Shown here piece after piece: positions 1 to 10,002 of a DNA stretch of 12,500 nt. This DNA is from Glandiceps talaboti (lineage: Eukaryota; Hemichordata; Enteropneusta; Spengelidae): assembly GCF_964340395.1 (NCBI RefSeq), contig NC_135565.1:4031642-4044141 (forward strand), in the 5' to 3' direction. Below the pieces are notes generated by a model. That model was given only the letters and a program-made list of their open reading frames with translations, had not been told where the DNA came from and did not search any database. A program made the position numbers and the translations under genes. How positions within the stretch are numbered: the stretch's first letter is position 1; each line of letters starts with the position of its first letter.

Positions 1-2
1 GA

Positions 3-20
3 GTTTGATAAATATCAAAC
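3..20. repeat. Perfect inverted repeat, 8-bp arms
   Basis: The arms GTTTGATA and TATCAAAC are exact reverse complements separated by AA. The whole sits at the extreme left edge of the window, so it could be part of a larger structure that is cut off. It could be a dimeric-factor site, a small hairpin, or chance in AT-rich DNA. No function is assigned. Confidence 0.6.
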
Positions 21-132
21 ATGCCGCTAGTTCTCCTTAACAAAATGTACGTGACTGCCGGCTATAAAGCATTAACCGTATATACATCATCATGTAGATA
101 GTGAAGTTGTTCGGTAGAAAGTTATTGAAACT

Positions 133-150
133 CACGTGCAAACACACGTG
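133..150. promoter_or_regulatory. Two CACGTG E-boxes 12 bp apart
   Basis: CACGTG occurs at 133-138 and 145-150. This is the canonical palindromic E-box for bHLH and bHLH-Zip factors. The pair lies just before a purine microsatellite, and no gene start is visible nearby, so a regulatory role is only a possibility. Confidence 0.2.
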
Positions 151-157
151 AATACAG

Positions 158-383
<226 letters not shown>

Positions 384-1464
384 TAGTCGGTAAAACAGGC
401 GATATCTTACACTGTGAAGACAACGAACATAAATTTAAAACCATATCTAACTATCATTTTCATAATTTATGTGTATGGATCGCTAGTATTTTTTGACAGA
501 TAGATCGACAGGCACTCAGTCTGTCAGTAAACAAAATAAAAAAATTCGCAAAATGAAATTCACGCAGTGGGATTTCAGCCACATTTAAGTCATTCTAACA
601 TGGAAAAACCGCATGAATAACGTGCGGTCTTTATCAAAAGATAAAAGGCTTCCCGAGTTACCTGCCGATTGTTAACCTTGAACTTCATTTAATCTGGTAA
701 TGACGTTGAGGAATTAAATGTGTTTGCATTTGTAGGTGACTGTGATCTGAGGGAATTCAGTACAAAAGTCAGAGTGTTTTGATGGTCCACAGAAACAGAC
801 ATGTAAACGATAATGAAATAAAACAATTCATGAGACACCCTTTCTAAATCATGCCACCATTAGGATTGTTTATTAACTATGCATTAGCGGCATTGGCAAA
901 TGGAATTTTAAACTGGTGATTTTTCTTGCCACAGTACGTACGTCTGCCCTTTTTTTCGCTGACTTTTGGGAAGTTTCGTAATTCGTAGTCTTGGTATTCG
1001 TCTTGTTGTGCATTAATTATCAAGTGTTTACTAAACTTTCAGGAAAACTCAGTCACGTGCAATAAAACGTGTACCGTCAACTATTGTTTAACAATTTGCT
1101 TTCACAATTTTCGAGAGAAATTTTCAACAATACGGTAACTATTGCATTACTAGTCGGTGTGAATTCTGAAAAAATGTTCATGCCATTGCAAATGTATGCA
1201 TTTTGACATCTCGGTGAGGATGGTCAAATTTGTAAAGATCTGAAGAACTTTTCAAAAACTATAACAAGTTGTTCCCATGGGTAGTTCAAGCATGCATTGA
1301 GGTGTCCCACAATGGACTTGGAACAAAATACATGCAATTTCGATAACGTAAAGCTCCCTTACCTAATAACAGATGTCTGGTATCTCGTCGGTTGATGAAA
1401 TGAACTCGACACTGGTTGTACCCAAACAAAAATGGTTGCCTTTAATTTTAATATAAGTGTTGCT
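384..1464. other. No gene seen; AT-rich non-coding DNA
   Basis: No long open frame, protein family or tandem repeat is recognisable here. One small inverted repeat (608-613 with 623-628, ACCGCA/TGCGGT around a 9-base loop) is visible and unremarkable. The stretch is read as intergenic or intronic. Confidence 0.6.
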
Positions 1465-1935
1465 TCACCAAAGGTCACCCGCAGAAACTAGGAGGTCAAT
1501 CAACTGTGAATCGTCTACAAGTAAACACGGTGAGACATTTCCAACAAGGTTACATCTGTGGCTAATTTCGTTCTCACACACAAGCAGGCAACTATCAACA
1601 CACCAGTAAATCTCGGAATAATTGGCGCGGAAAGAACCCGCCAGGCTGCAGGGCCCAGGCAGACGATAAATTTCACTCTGTGTAGTCTCAGCAAAGGTTG
1701 TAATCGGCGCGAAACCGCTTTCAAAACAAAATGTGAAGGATGTCAAGGATTTTTGACGACAGAAACTGACAAGATGTCTCCTCTTTCTTTAAATGATTTA
1801 TGGTACGATTTAAACAGTATTTATTTTATAGCCATTCTATACCCTTATTTTTATTCGTCCATTACTTTGGTGTTAGTTAATCGTCACTTCTGTGCCATAA
1901 AACATATGGTAGGTTTTCTCGAGAAGTGTCACTGA
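1465..1935. other. Less AT-rich patch with overlapping unassigned ORFs
   Basis: Bases 1500-1750 are visibly richer in G and C than their surroundings. A + frame (1558-1935, 125 codons, opening on GTG) and a - frame (1746-1465, 93 codons, opening on TTG) overlap almost completely. Neither begins with ATG at its full length, neither gives a domain I recognise, and I could not place convincing splice sites at both edges. The patch might be a decayed transposon piece, an isolated exon or chance. The minus frame has several cysteines, but their spacing matches no module I know. Confidence 0.2.
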
Positions 1936-3459
1936 GTTTGTTGACTTAGTCCAAGTCTCTTGCTAGGACATGTTCAATAATAGATTTAATCTCCCAAGCT
2001 CCCCACCGTCTCTGGCCCGATTAATCTAAATATAATATTGTACTTTATTTACCCATTTCGGGCGCTTTCATCTTTCTTTTTTTTGGATATTATCGCCAAA
2101 GAATAAAGAGTGGGGTCTTTTTATAGCAATCTTATACCATTTTATTGGTTTACACTTCCATTGATTGCAACTTGGACCCCTTTTTCGAGTCAGGCAACTA
2201 AAGAATTATACATATTTGCTAAAATGTTCAATTAATTGTAAAAAGGCGTTGTATTTCGTTAATATGTGGTCGTAGGTAGTATGCCGACAGCTTTAAATCT
2301 CGAGCAAAAGCTTGGTTTTGAATGTGGCATCGCGTTAGTTTGATTTGCCTCGATACCTATATATGGGTATTGCTCATTACATGGTCAATATCGACGCACT
2401 AGCTAGGTATGAATGGTCAATCAATCAGAGAGATAGCCATGTATTCTGTCACGGCGTGTCACATTCTGCGTACAAATTCAAAGAGTTCTGGTTAATGGAG
2501 GGACTGATTTTACGGTCCGTACTATAAAATACAAATTCATTAAGTGTCCTTAAGTATTATGTTTACAGCAATTTATAAAATTACGTAATGGTATGGACTG
2601 GAATTCCGTAACATCTTTTCTATACATACTCCGAATGAACTACTTCATCAGTTCATCACAGTAAAAGGAGTAACGATTTTGGCCATTGGCATAGAAACTT
2701 CTGGCTGGCCCTATACATACTAAAACTTAAAGCTAGCTAGCTATATGATAGGAAAGCTTGATGCAGTAATCACGCCAGCGAGGACAAAGTACTGCTTCAT
2801 AACCAAGATCTCTACTCCTATTTTTTAGACGTATTTCGAACAAACCATTCGTCCTCCTATGTCTAAACTGGGTCTGAAGAGAACTTGTTTATGGATCACA
2901 GTAAATACATCTTGCAATGAATTAGTACATGTTTAAAAACAGCATGTTTTTATGAGAGGATTAAATAACAGCTTGTTTTGGCTATCTATTATGTGGTATT
3001 TACGTTGTTACATGCTTTTACTTCATGGTCAATTCAAATCATTACTCAACAGACACTAAACAGACCTTCAGAATCAATATCGTTTTCTTATTTTACAAAT
3101 CAGTGTCACGCTGTGTTCGTAGTCACATTCACGGTCAAATCCAAACACCTTTGAGTGTACGTTGGAATGTCAATGATCTAAGGACGACAAGTTACACACG
3201 TAACCTTAGTGTGTCTAGACAACAACGTGAATTTAAGAATTTCTTCAAACTATAATTACTATTTTCCCGCTAAAATTATTTTTACAAATTATCGTACTTC
3301 TCCAACTTTTGGTCGAATTTCAAAATAATTTTAGACTAAAATCAGAGAAAGGGTGTTTTTCAATAAACTTGATCGCAGTACATAATCAAATTTAAAGTGA
3401 ATACATTCCGTAAGGTCAAAGTCTTTAGTTTTTCGTTCCTACACACAGCAATTGTTGAA
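1936..3459. other. No gene seen; AT-rich non-coding DNA
   Basis: Short open frames at 2345-2527 and 3025-3255 have no recognisable domain, and their composition is no different from the flanks. A GCTAGCTAGCTA run lies at about 2732-2743. I see no RNA gene or coherent repeat array. The stretch is read as intergenic or intronic. Confidence 0.55.
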
Positions 3460-4372
3460 AATATAAGCGATTAATTATGTTTGAAGTATTTACCATATTT
3501 ATTGAATTTGAAGAATGCATTTGTAAGATAGAGCCTAATTACTGAAAATAACTAATTATGCAAATGAGTCATCAATATACTAAAAGCTAAATCACAAAGC
3601 TTTTAGAAGCTATGCACTTTGTTATTGTTGAGGCATGTAGTAAATTATAATGCATTTAAAACGTGCATTCTTAAGTTATAGCCTAATTAATGAAAATCGT
3701 TAATTATGCAAAAGAATCATTAAAACTAAAAGCTACACTATCAAACTTTATATGGTACTTGAACTTTGAAGTTTGCATTCTTAAGATATAGCCTAATTAC
3801 TAAAAATTATTAATTATGCAAATGAGTCATTAAAACTAAGTAAACTTTATGAGACATGTACACCCTGATATCAAGAATGTACAAACAAAATTATATGGAA
3901 CTTGAAGCTTTCACTCTTCATATATATAGCCTGATTACTGAAAACCATTAATTGTGCAAATGCTCTTTAATTAAAACTGGAAAGCTATGTCAACAAGCTT
4001 ATCAGGATATGTGCCCTTTCTTCTGTTTGAAGTATGTGCCAAATTGAAGTTGAAGTGTCATTCTTAAGATATAGCCTAATGACTGAAAATCATTAATTAT
4101 GCAAATAAGCATTAAAACTACAAGCTATAACTTTATATGAAACATGCACTTTGTTATCATCATTGCATGTTCCAAATTATATTGAATTTGAATAGTGCCT
4201 TTTTTAAGATATAGCCTAATTGCTGAAAACCGTTAATTGTCTAAATAGCTCATTAATATCCATGGCATATTTACCAAAACCTAATTAGTTCTAGCCATTA
4301 CCTTAAAGAATATATGCACCAAATTTCGTTTTGAATTGAGCTATGTTTTTGAGAAAACGACGGCACAGTCAA
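3460..4372. repeat. Diverged tandem array, about six units of roughly 140 bp
   Basis: The core agcctaatt (variants agcctgatt and agcctaatg) recurs at 3532, 3680, 3790, 3928, 4073 and 4213, so spacings are 148, 110, 138, 145 and 140 bp. After each core comes a GAAAA..TTAATTATGCAAAT-like block, then a TTAAAACTA block. Most units also share phrases such as CATGCACTTTGTTAT, CCAAATTATATTGAATTTG and CATTCTTAAGATATAGCC. The units differ by many substitutions and indels, so the array is old. The last unit changes into an unrelated segment at about 4310-4372 (CCAAATTTCGTTTTGAATTGAG and on), which runs straight into the CATA microsatellite. The layout resembles non-autonomous pearl/HINE-type elements, which have a core of tandem repeats followed by a tetranucleotide tail; the element boundaries are not established. 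Confidence 0.75.
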
Positions 4373-4491
4373 ACATACATACATACATACATACATACAT
4401 ACATACATACATACATACATACATACATACATACATCATACATACATGCATACACACATATATACATACATACATACATACATACATACAT

Positions 4492-4542
<51 letters not shown>

Positions 4543-4584
4543 CCCCCCCCAACACACACACATACACACACACACACACACACA
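4373..4584. repeat. Compound microsatellite: CATA, CAGA, C-run, CA
   Basis: CATA repeats (about 4373-4493, a few interruptions near 4436-4465) switch cleanly to CAGA repeats (about 4493-4541), then eight C (4543-4550), then CA repeats to 4584. The array directly abuts the end of the ~140-bp tandem array, so it may be the tail of the same element. Open frames through it (Tyr-Ile-His-Thr, Cys-Val and similar) are artefacts. Confidence 0.95.
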
Positions 4585-5081
4585 GACTTTTCATCGCTAA
4601 TATATAACCTTCCTTATTGAAGCAAAGGTAAAAAATACAAAATTCAGGAGACGGGAGTGTCCAGGCATCAGTGTCTCGTAACAAAGGCGTTAAATGTTAT
4701 TGTAGTTTCACACGATAAACACAGTGATAACTCAGTGTAGTTGTTTACCAATACTGTCTACTTTGTTGATTTTATAAGACACGTGGATAGTGTAAGACTC
4801 GGCAATAATTTTAACCCAAGCATCATGACGTCAGGATGAATTATTTGTCAGCATTTTCACATCGTAATAATCTGCAGCAAGGGATGTCTGCCAAGAAGTT
4901 GGTCACTTACATAAGGTGTCCATTTTCTTTACTATACATATTACGTTTTAAGAAATCACTGTTTACAACTGTGTAAGTCCCATCCTCGTCAGTAAACGTA
5001 AACAGTACACATACAAATACAGGAGAAATGGAGATACATTGGTGTTTTACTCATGAGACACGATGTTTTTTTACACAAGTG
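4585..5081. other. No gene seen; one CRE-type palindrome
   Basis: No coding region is recognisable. TGACGTCA, the CREB/ATF palindrome, occurs at 4826-4833. The remainder is AT-rich sequence without clear repeats. Confidence 0.5.
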
Positions 5082-5108
5082 ACAACAACAACAACAACAA
5101 CAACAACA

Positions 5109-5142
<34 letters not shown>

Positions 5143-5143
5143 T

Positions 5144-5229
<86 letters not shown>

Positions 5230-5241
5230 TTACTACTACTT

Positions 5242-5311
<70 letters not shown>
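5082..5311. repeat. Compound trinucleotide array: ACA then TAC
   Basis: About ten ACA units (5082-5110) change abruptly to about 67 TAC units (5111-5311). The TAC part has only a few single-base interruptions, for example near 5142, 5191, 5230 and 5240. Every frame stays open because neither repeat contains a stop in any register on either strand, which gives false poly-Thr, poly-Val or poly-Tyr proteins. Confidence 0.95.
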
Positions 5312-5731
5312 AATTGACGACATTATAAGTATCAAGGCCATGAGTAGTTTCTTTCAGCAGAGGCCTGCTTCTGCTACACTGTAAGAGAATATCAATGCTT
5401 TATCACTTTTCAATATGTTTGGGTAAAGGACCATGCTATGTGCGTGATGTCTCTTATATAATCATTGTTGGAATAAGTTGGAATGTGTCTATCTTTGCAT
5501 AAAAACACAATGCTCCGTGAGCTGAATATATATACCTTTTACTTCCAAGTGAAAATACATACATAAAACACAGTATGATAAATTACGTCATCGAGTCGTT
5601 TATAAATTCTATCTTCATAACTGGTTTTAGTTCAGTAAATTGCAAGTAATGATTAAGCAGGTTTCAGAAAGTAAAATTATACTAGTATTACGAGTACATT
5701 TTATGCAGACTACAAAAACATACCCAAAGCG

Positions 5732-5766
5732 TATATAAACACAGCTCACTTGTGTCCCTTTACACT
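5732..5766 (+). promoter_or_regulatory. Candidate core promoter: TATA box plus initiator
   Basis: TATATAAA at 5732-5739 is followed by TTACACT at 5760-5766. The latter matches the initiator consensus YYANWYY exactly, with its A at 5762, 30 bases from the first T of the TATA box, the expected spacing. A start codon in a good Kozak context follows 44 bases later (5806). No downstream promoter element was seen. The arrangement is orderly, but each motif is short and could arise by chance in AT-rich DNA. Confidence 0.35.
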
Positions 5767-5805
5767 GTGTGGATAACATATTGTCAGTTCCTTCAAAATA
5801 AGACG

Positions 5806-5886
5806 ATGGAGCCCAAAATGTCTTTCATTATCTCAGAAAAAGAAACAAATTTTGGTATGGCAAACTTTAGAGAGATCATTAGATGA
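5806..5886 (+). CDS. 26-codon ORF behind the TATA/Inr candidate
   Basis: The ATG is preceded by A at -3 and followed by G at +4, so the Kozak context is strong. The frame encodes a 26-residue peptide opening Met-Glu-Pro-Lys-Met-Ser-Phe-Ile-Ile-Ser and ends at TGA (5884-5886). I recognise no family and see no signal peptide. It could be a micropeptide, an upstream ORF, or a first coding exon spliced at an internal GTATGG donor near 5853, with the rest not identified. It could also simply be chance. Confidence 0.18.
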   Translation: MEPKMSFIISEKETNFGMANFREIIR

Positions 5887-6690
5887 AAATTGGTCCTATA
5901 AAGCGTATTATATCTTAATGTAGCCGATATCTATACACTGAAACACCGAGTCCAAGTAATGGTCCACTGTTCTGACTGCTGATTTGAGTAAAAAAGTAGG
6001 TCGGTTCATGAATGGTTCAATTCCAAATACTAGTATTTCCTTTTAAATGTCAAACCTGGACATGTAATCATTAGACAACAACAATCCACACAGAAATTCG
6101 ATAGAATGGGAGTCTAAACAAATCGATCAGACGTTTTCTCTGCATTGTTGAGTGGAGTTGCTACTTTTTCTGACGTCAGGTCTGTCGTCTGTGTTTTGTC
6201 AATTCTACTTCTGTAAGTGCATAGGAAACGATACAGTTCATTTATATTGACATGTTTTTCTTTGTCGCTTCAAGCGAATTTTAGAACGAAGTTAAACATC
6301 TGTGTTTATGCTCATCTGTTTGTTTGTTGCATATTTTGACGGAAGGGACCTGGACAATGATTTCTTTATGATAGTTTTCCTATTCCCGAACGTCTGGTGG
6401 CGCTATTATGTCTACATGTGGGCACACGCCGACCCTCTTTTTATATTTCACATGCATATATGCTTGCGGTGCATACATGAAGATGTTATAATAGTGTCCG
6501 ATTCTTTAAATTGCTATAAACTCTTACTGCTCGAGTTAGTTTAGCATTTTATTGATATGTGGTTTGTTATAATTTAAAATCTTATTCAAATCATTTATAA
6601 TTTCTAATACTTCAAATTTGTTTTTATCAAATAATTTCCCCTCCATGCAACTGTGTTCTTGCCATAAGACTTCCTCATATATCAGAGCAA
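5887..6690. other. No gene seen; one CRE-type palindrome
   Basis: The open frame at 6302-6544 starts on GTG, has no recognisable domain and is not distinguished by composition. TGACGTCA occurs at 6171-6178. No RNA gene or repeat array is visible. Confidence 0.5.
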
Positions 6691-6699
6691 GCAGTGGTT

Positions 6700-6870
6700 A
6701 TAAATCGCCTAATTGGTATAATTCATTATGAAAATTAGTTAAAGTCATCAACCGTCGTATGTGCCATAGTATAATTGACATCTCGAGATATTGCCTCATT
6801 AAGAAATATCATTAATTATGCAAACGAATTATGAACATAAAGAACTGCATACACCCAAAACATTTATAGA
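6700..6870. repeat. Two diverged stray copies of the ~140-bp unit
   Basis: At 6793 the core (gcctcatt) is followed by AAGAAATATCATTAATTATGCAAA at the spacing seen in the 3460-4372 array, and is preceded by a TATGTGCCA..ATAATTGA block also found there. A second, more decayed core (gcctaatt at 6707) lies 86 bp upstream, followed by AATTCATTATGAAAA. The segment is read as a separate insertion or an old remnant of the same repeat family, with no microsatellite tail. Confidence 0.5.
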
Positions 6871-7090
6871 ACACTTTAAATTTGTTACCCACGCCATTTA
6901 CGGCAGCGAGTGAACAAGGCGAGAAGTTATAGTAAAATACTCTCGTAAATGCTTTCGTGTTTGTAGTTGTGTGAAATTGTCTCATAACAATTTTCAGAAG
7001 TTAATGGTATTCTTGTATACTGTATATTGTATATTGATTTCTATATAACTTGCGATACGCAAATTGATTATCACCTGTCGTAGTTAATAG

Positions 7091-7480
7091 TTAGTTGTCT
7101 TGTCTCCTCACATTGTGACGTCGTCATCACTCTTGTTGATTTCATGCAGTTTATGTTAGTCGTCTTGACTCCTCATATTGTGACGTCATAATCACACTTG
7201 TTGATTTCATGCAGTTTATGTTAGTCGTCTTGACTCCTCACACTGTGACGTCATCAGCACTCTTGTTGATTTCATGCAGCTTATGTTAGTCATCTTGTCT
7301 CCTCACACTGTGACGTCATCAGCACTCTTGTTGATTTCATGCAGTTTATGTTAGTCGTCTTGACTCCTCACACTGTGACGTCATCAGCACTCTTGTTGAT
7401 TTCATGCAGCTTATGTTAGTCGTCTTGACTCCTCACACTGTGACGTCATCAGCACTCTTGTTGATTTCATGCAGTTTATG
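7091..7480. repeat. 65-bp minisatellite, six copies, each with a CRE-type site
   Basis: Six units of exactly 65 bp start at 7091, 7156, 7221, 7286, 7351 and 7416. TGACGTCA falls at the same place in units 2-6 (7181, 7246, 7311, 7376, 7441), and unit 1 has TGACGTCG at 7116. Units 3 and 5 are identical over 65 bp. Unit 6 differs from unit 5 at one base, and unit 4 differs from unit 6 at two. Units 1 and 2 are more diverged. Each unit also carries CTTGTTGATTTCATGCAG. TGACGTCA is the CREB/ATF binding palindrome; whether the array is bound is unknown. Confidence 0.95.
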
Positions 7481-7501
7481 TTCAGAAGACACATTCAAAA
7501 T

Positions 7502-7513
7502 GACTGTACAGTC
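7502..7513. repeat. 12-bp perfect palindrome beside the minisatellite
   Basis: GACTGTACAGTC is its own reverse complement and lies 21 bp past the last 65-bp unit. The role is unknown; it may be a dimeric-factor site or chance. Confidence 0.5.
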
Positions 7514-8770
7514 GGGTCTTCCGGTAACAAATGATGACGTAATTGTTGAAAAACTGTAAAGTGACCATCTGGCAGAGAAATTTATATTTATTGTGGATTT
7601 TTAACTAATAATTATTTCAATTTGATTCTCGTTTCCAAAAAATTAATGCGAAATAACATGCACCAAGTCTGTTTGTAACTCAAATCCTCAATTTGTATTC
7701 ATAGTGTATAGTAATTTATTGTCAAGCCTGTGATGAAGAGTATTAAATGAAATAAAATTTAAAAAATGATACAAAATAATAAATCAATAAATTGTTCAAA
7801 CATTAAAAAAATACAATAAAATGTACTGCAATAGTTTTCAAATTTTAATACAAAGAAACGAATAGCCATATGAATGATAATATTATTGTAATATCAGAAT
7901 TCCTAAGAGAAAATACTTCAATCGAGGGTAAACAAGCAAAGGTAACATTTAATTTGATAGTTTACTTCGACAAATATTAACATAATTATGGAAATAATTT
8001 TCTAGGTAAACATGGAGAGGATTAAAAGTGCCAAAGTTCAAGGGCAAAGAATTATCTTTATAGAAATGTATTCCTCTTCTATTTCATTAATCTTTGTATT
8101 ATACGGCATTGTAATAAATGTCATATTTTACAAACTTCTAAGCATCTCACGGGGACAACAAATTGTATGGGATATGCTGTCATTAACAATTCTGTCATTG
8201 CCATGAGCTTTATCAATTAACGCAAATAACGAACACAACAATTTGTCAAATACATGTGTGTTAACGTCATTCTCCAATATACTATCAATTAAGAATCGTG
8301 TGTTACATTACACCTGACAGTCATTATTCAAACTTCTTTTGTTTGCTGGACAGTTATTACTGACATACTTTTTATGTAATTTAAAGAAAGCGATTTACAT
8401 CAATCACGCCAGTTGTACCAATTCAAATAAAATATACAGTGATTTATTGATTTTTGGAGTGACATAGTAAATACTGTGTTGTAAATACTGACGTTAGATA
8501 TCATTAAAGACAGTAATATTATGTTTACTGATAAACCAGTAATTTGTCTATGTGTATCAATATCTCAAAATATGTACATTGTACACATCTAAATTAAAAT
8601 CAATTCATCTTCTCTTGTGTAACATTGACATAATAATTTATTATTTTGATATTACAGAGTGCTTGTAGACAACAATATGATCAGATGCAAAATAATAATT
8701 TTGTCATATTATCGATTTGCCGTATCTGATGTATGTCAGAGCTGGGAATTAGCATTTCATTTGAAAGTTT
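7514..8770. other. No gene seen; strongly AT-rich
   Basis: Bases 7600-8000 are especially AT-rich. The ATG-initiated frame at 8012-8206 (64 codons) contains a hydrophobic stretch (Ile-Ser-Leu-Ile-Phe-Val-Leu-Tyr-Gly-Ile-Val-Ile) but no family I know. Chance hydrophobic peptides are expected from T-rich codons. No RNA gene was seen. Confidence 0.5.
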
Positions 8771-8775
8771 ATTAT

Positions 8776-8826
<51 letters not shown>
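8771..8826. repeat. TA dinucleotide microsatellite
   Basis: A short TTA run (8771-8780) leads into about 20 uninterrupted TA units, ending at CATATAT near 8826. The array is self-complementary and able to extrude a cruciform. It is immediately followed by the TTG/GTG arrays. Confidence 0.95.
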
Positions 8827-8840
8827 TTTGTTTATATCAG

Positions 8841-8910
8841 TTGTTGTTATTGTTGTTGTTATGTGGTAGTGGTGGTATTGTTTTCTATTTTGTTGGTGTT
8901 GGACATGTTT

Positions 8911-8963
<53 letters not shown>

Positions 8964-9037
8964 GGTGGTGGTTTGGGTGGTGGTGGTGGTTTGGGTGGTG
9001 GTGGTGGTGGTGGTGGTGGTGGTGGTGGTGGTGGTGG
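8841..9037. repeat. Compound trinucleotide array: TTG then GTG
   Basis: Imperfect TTG units (8841-8904) are followed by about 13 perfect TTG units (8910-8949), then GTG units (about 8950-9037) with two GTTTGGGTG interruptions (8970-8978 and 8990-8998). The strand bias is extreme, with almost no C on the + strand. Poly-Val, poly-Gly, poly-Thr or poly-Pro frames here are artefacts. Confidence 0.95.
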
Positions 9038-9042
9038 AGGTT

Positions 9043-9770
9043 GATTGTGGTGGGAGATGTTGTTCTTGTTGCTGCTGTTTTCTATCATGTAGACTTTGGC
9101 TCAAAAACTACTTTCATTGTCATTTTTTCACACATGTAATGGGTCAAAAGACATACCAAAAGAAAGATTCAAATTGAGATTATCCATAAATAAACATAAC
9201 AGTTAAGATGTAGGAAAATGTATGTTACCAAAGAAGAAACTTTGAACTCGTCGTGACGTATACATTGGAAAATAAAATGAACAAAATCAATAGAGTATTA
9301 TAGATTGTGTGAATATGTTTAAGTTCAACTTGGTAGAGTTACAGTACATGTTGAACGGTTACGGTAAAATGCAAACTATCTATCTGATAGTGTTTGTTTC
9401 ATTGTCACGCATTTTCAGTTATAGCAAGTGTATATATTGTGTCACTCTAATCAATAACTGATTGATGTGTGCCCCATATCCCATAAAGTTAATATCAACG
9501 GACAAACAACATGTATTGATTTAATATATATGCGTCACAAGATACTACAATGTCATGATTTTGTGTAGGACAGAGATAAAACGAATTTAGGTCAAGTGGA
9601 ATGATTTCTGCAATATCAAGATTTTCTTACATTAAAATGACATCTTTAATATCGATCATTAAGCATTTCGTTTCGTATCGGCAGTCGTCTGTCATTGTGG
9701 CATCTCTGTGTTGTCGGTAAACGTTGAGAATCATGCATCACTTAGCTATCGACATCCATTTGTCTTTAAA
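9043..9770. other. No gene seen; non-coding
   Basis: AT-rich unique sequence with no coding region or repeat that I can recognise. It may hold upstream regulatory DNA of the EGF-WSC gene, but no element stands out. Confidence 0.5.
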
Positions 9771-9777
9771 TGAATGC

Positions 9778-9810
9778 TATAAAATAGTGCCAGTCCATTT
9801 CTCTACCTGC
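9778..9810 (+). promoter_or_regulatory. Possible TATA box upstream of the EGF-WSC gene
   Basis: TATAAAAT at 9778-9785 matches the TATA consensus. A partial initiator (TCTACCT, A at 9805) lies 27 bases downstream but misses the consensus at one base. If this were the promoter, the 5' leader would hold the C-run and CT array, unless these are spliced out. It lies about 490 bp before the chosen start codon. It is weak evidence only. Confidence 0.22.
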
Positions 9811-9821
9811 TTGCTTGCCTG

Positions 9822-10002
<181 letters not shown>

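Noticed and set aside
608-628. Small hairpin ACCGCA/TGCGGT as a terminator or RNA gene
   Set aside because: A 6-bp stem with a 9-base loop is common by chance. No T-run, transcript unit or family is linked to it.
1558-1935. 125-codon + frame as a gene
   Set aside because: It starts on GTG, which is not a usual start in animals, and has no recognisable domain. A competing minus frame covers the same bases. It is kept only as an unassigned patch.
4336-4684. Five overlapping frames rich in Tyr-Ile-His-Thr, Cys-Val or Cys-Leu-Ser-Val
   Set aside because: All are readings of the CATA/CAGA/CA repeats; none extends into unique sequence with a domain.
5028-5384. Poly-Thr, poly-Tyr and poly-Val frames
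   Set aside because: Artefacts of the ACA/TAC array. The short unique flanks show no gene features.
7091-7480. CRISPR array
   Set aside because: The 65-bp units are directly adjacent, without variable spacers, in an animal genome. It is a minisatellite.
8012-8206. 64-codon ATG frame with a possible membrane segment
   Set aside because: The hydrophobicity is expected from T-rich sequence. No family, no promoter and no homologous repeat of the frame were seen.
8659-9177. 172-codon frame with a hydrophobic run, poly-Val and Cys
   Set aside because: Most of its length is the TA, TTG and GTG repeats. The unique ends show no domain or splice support.
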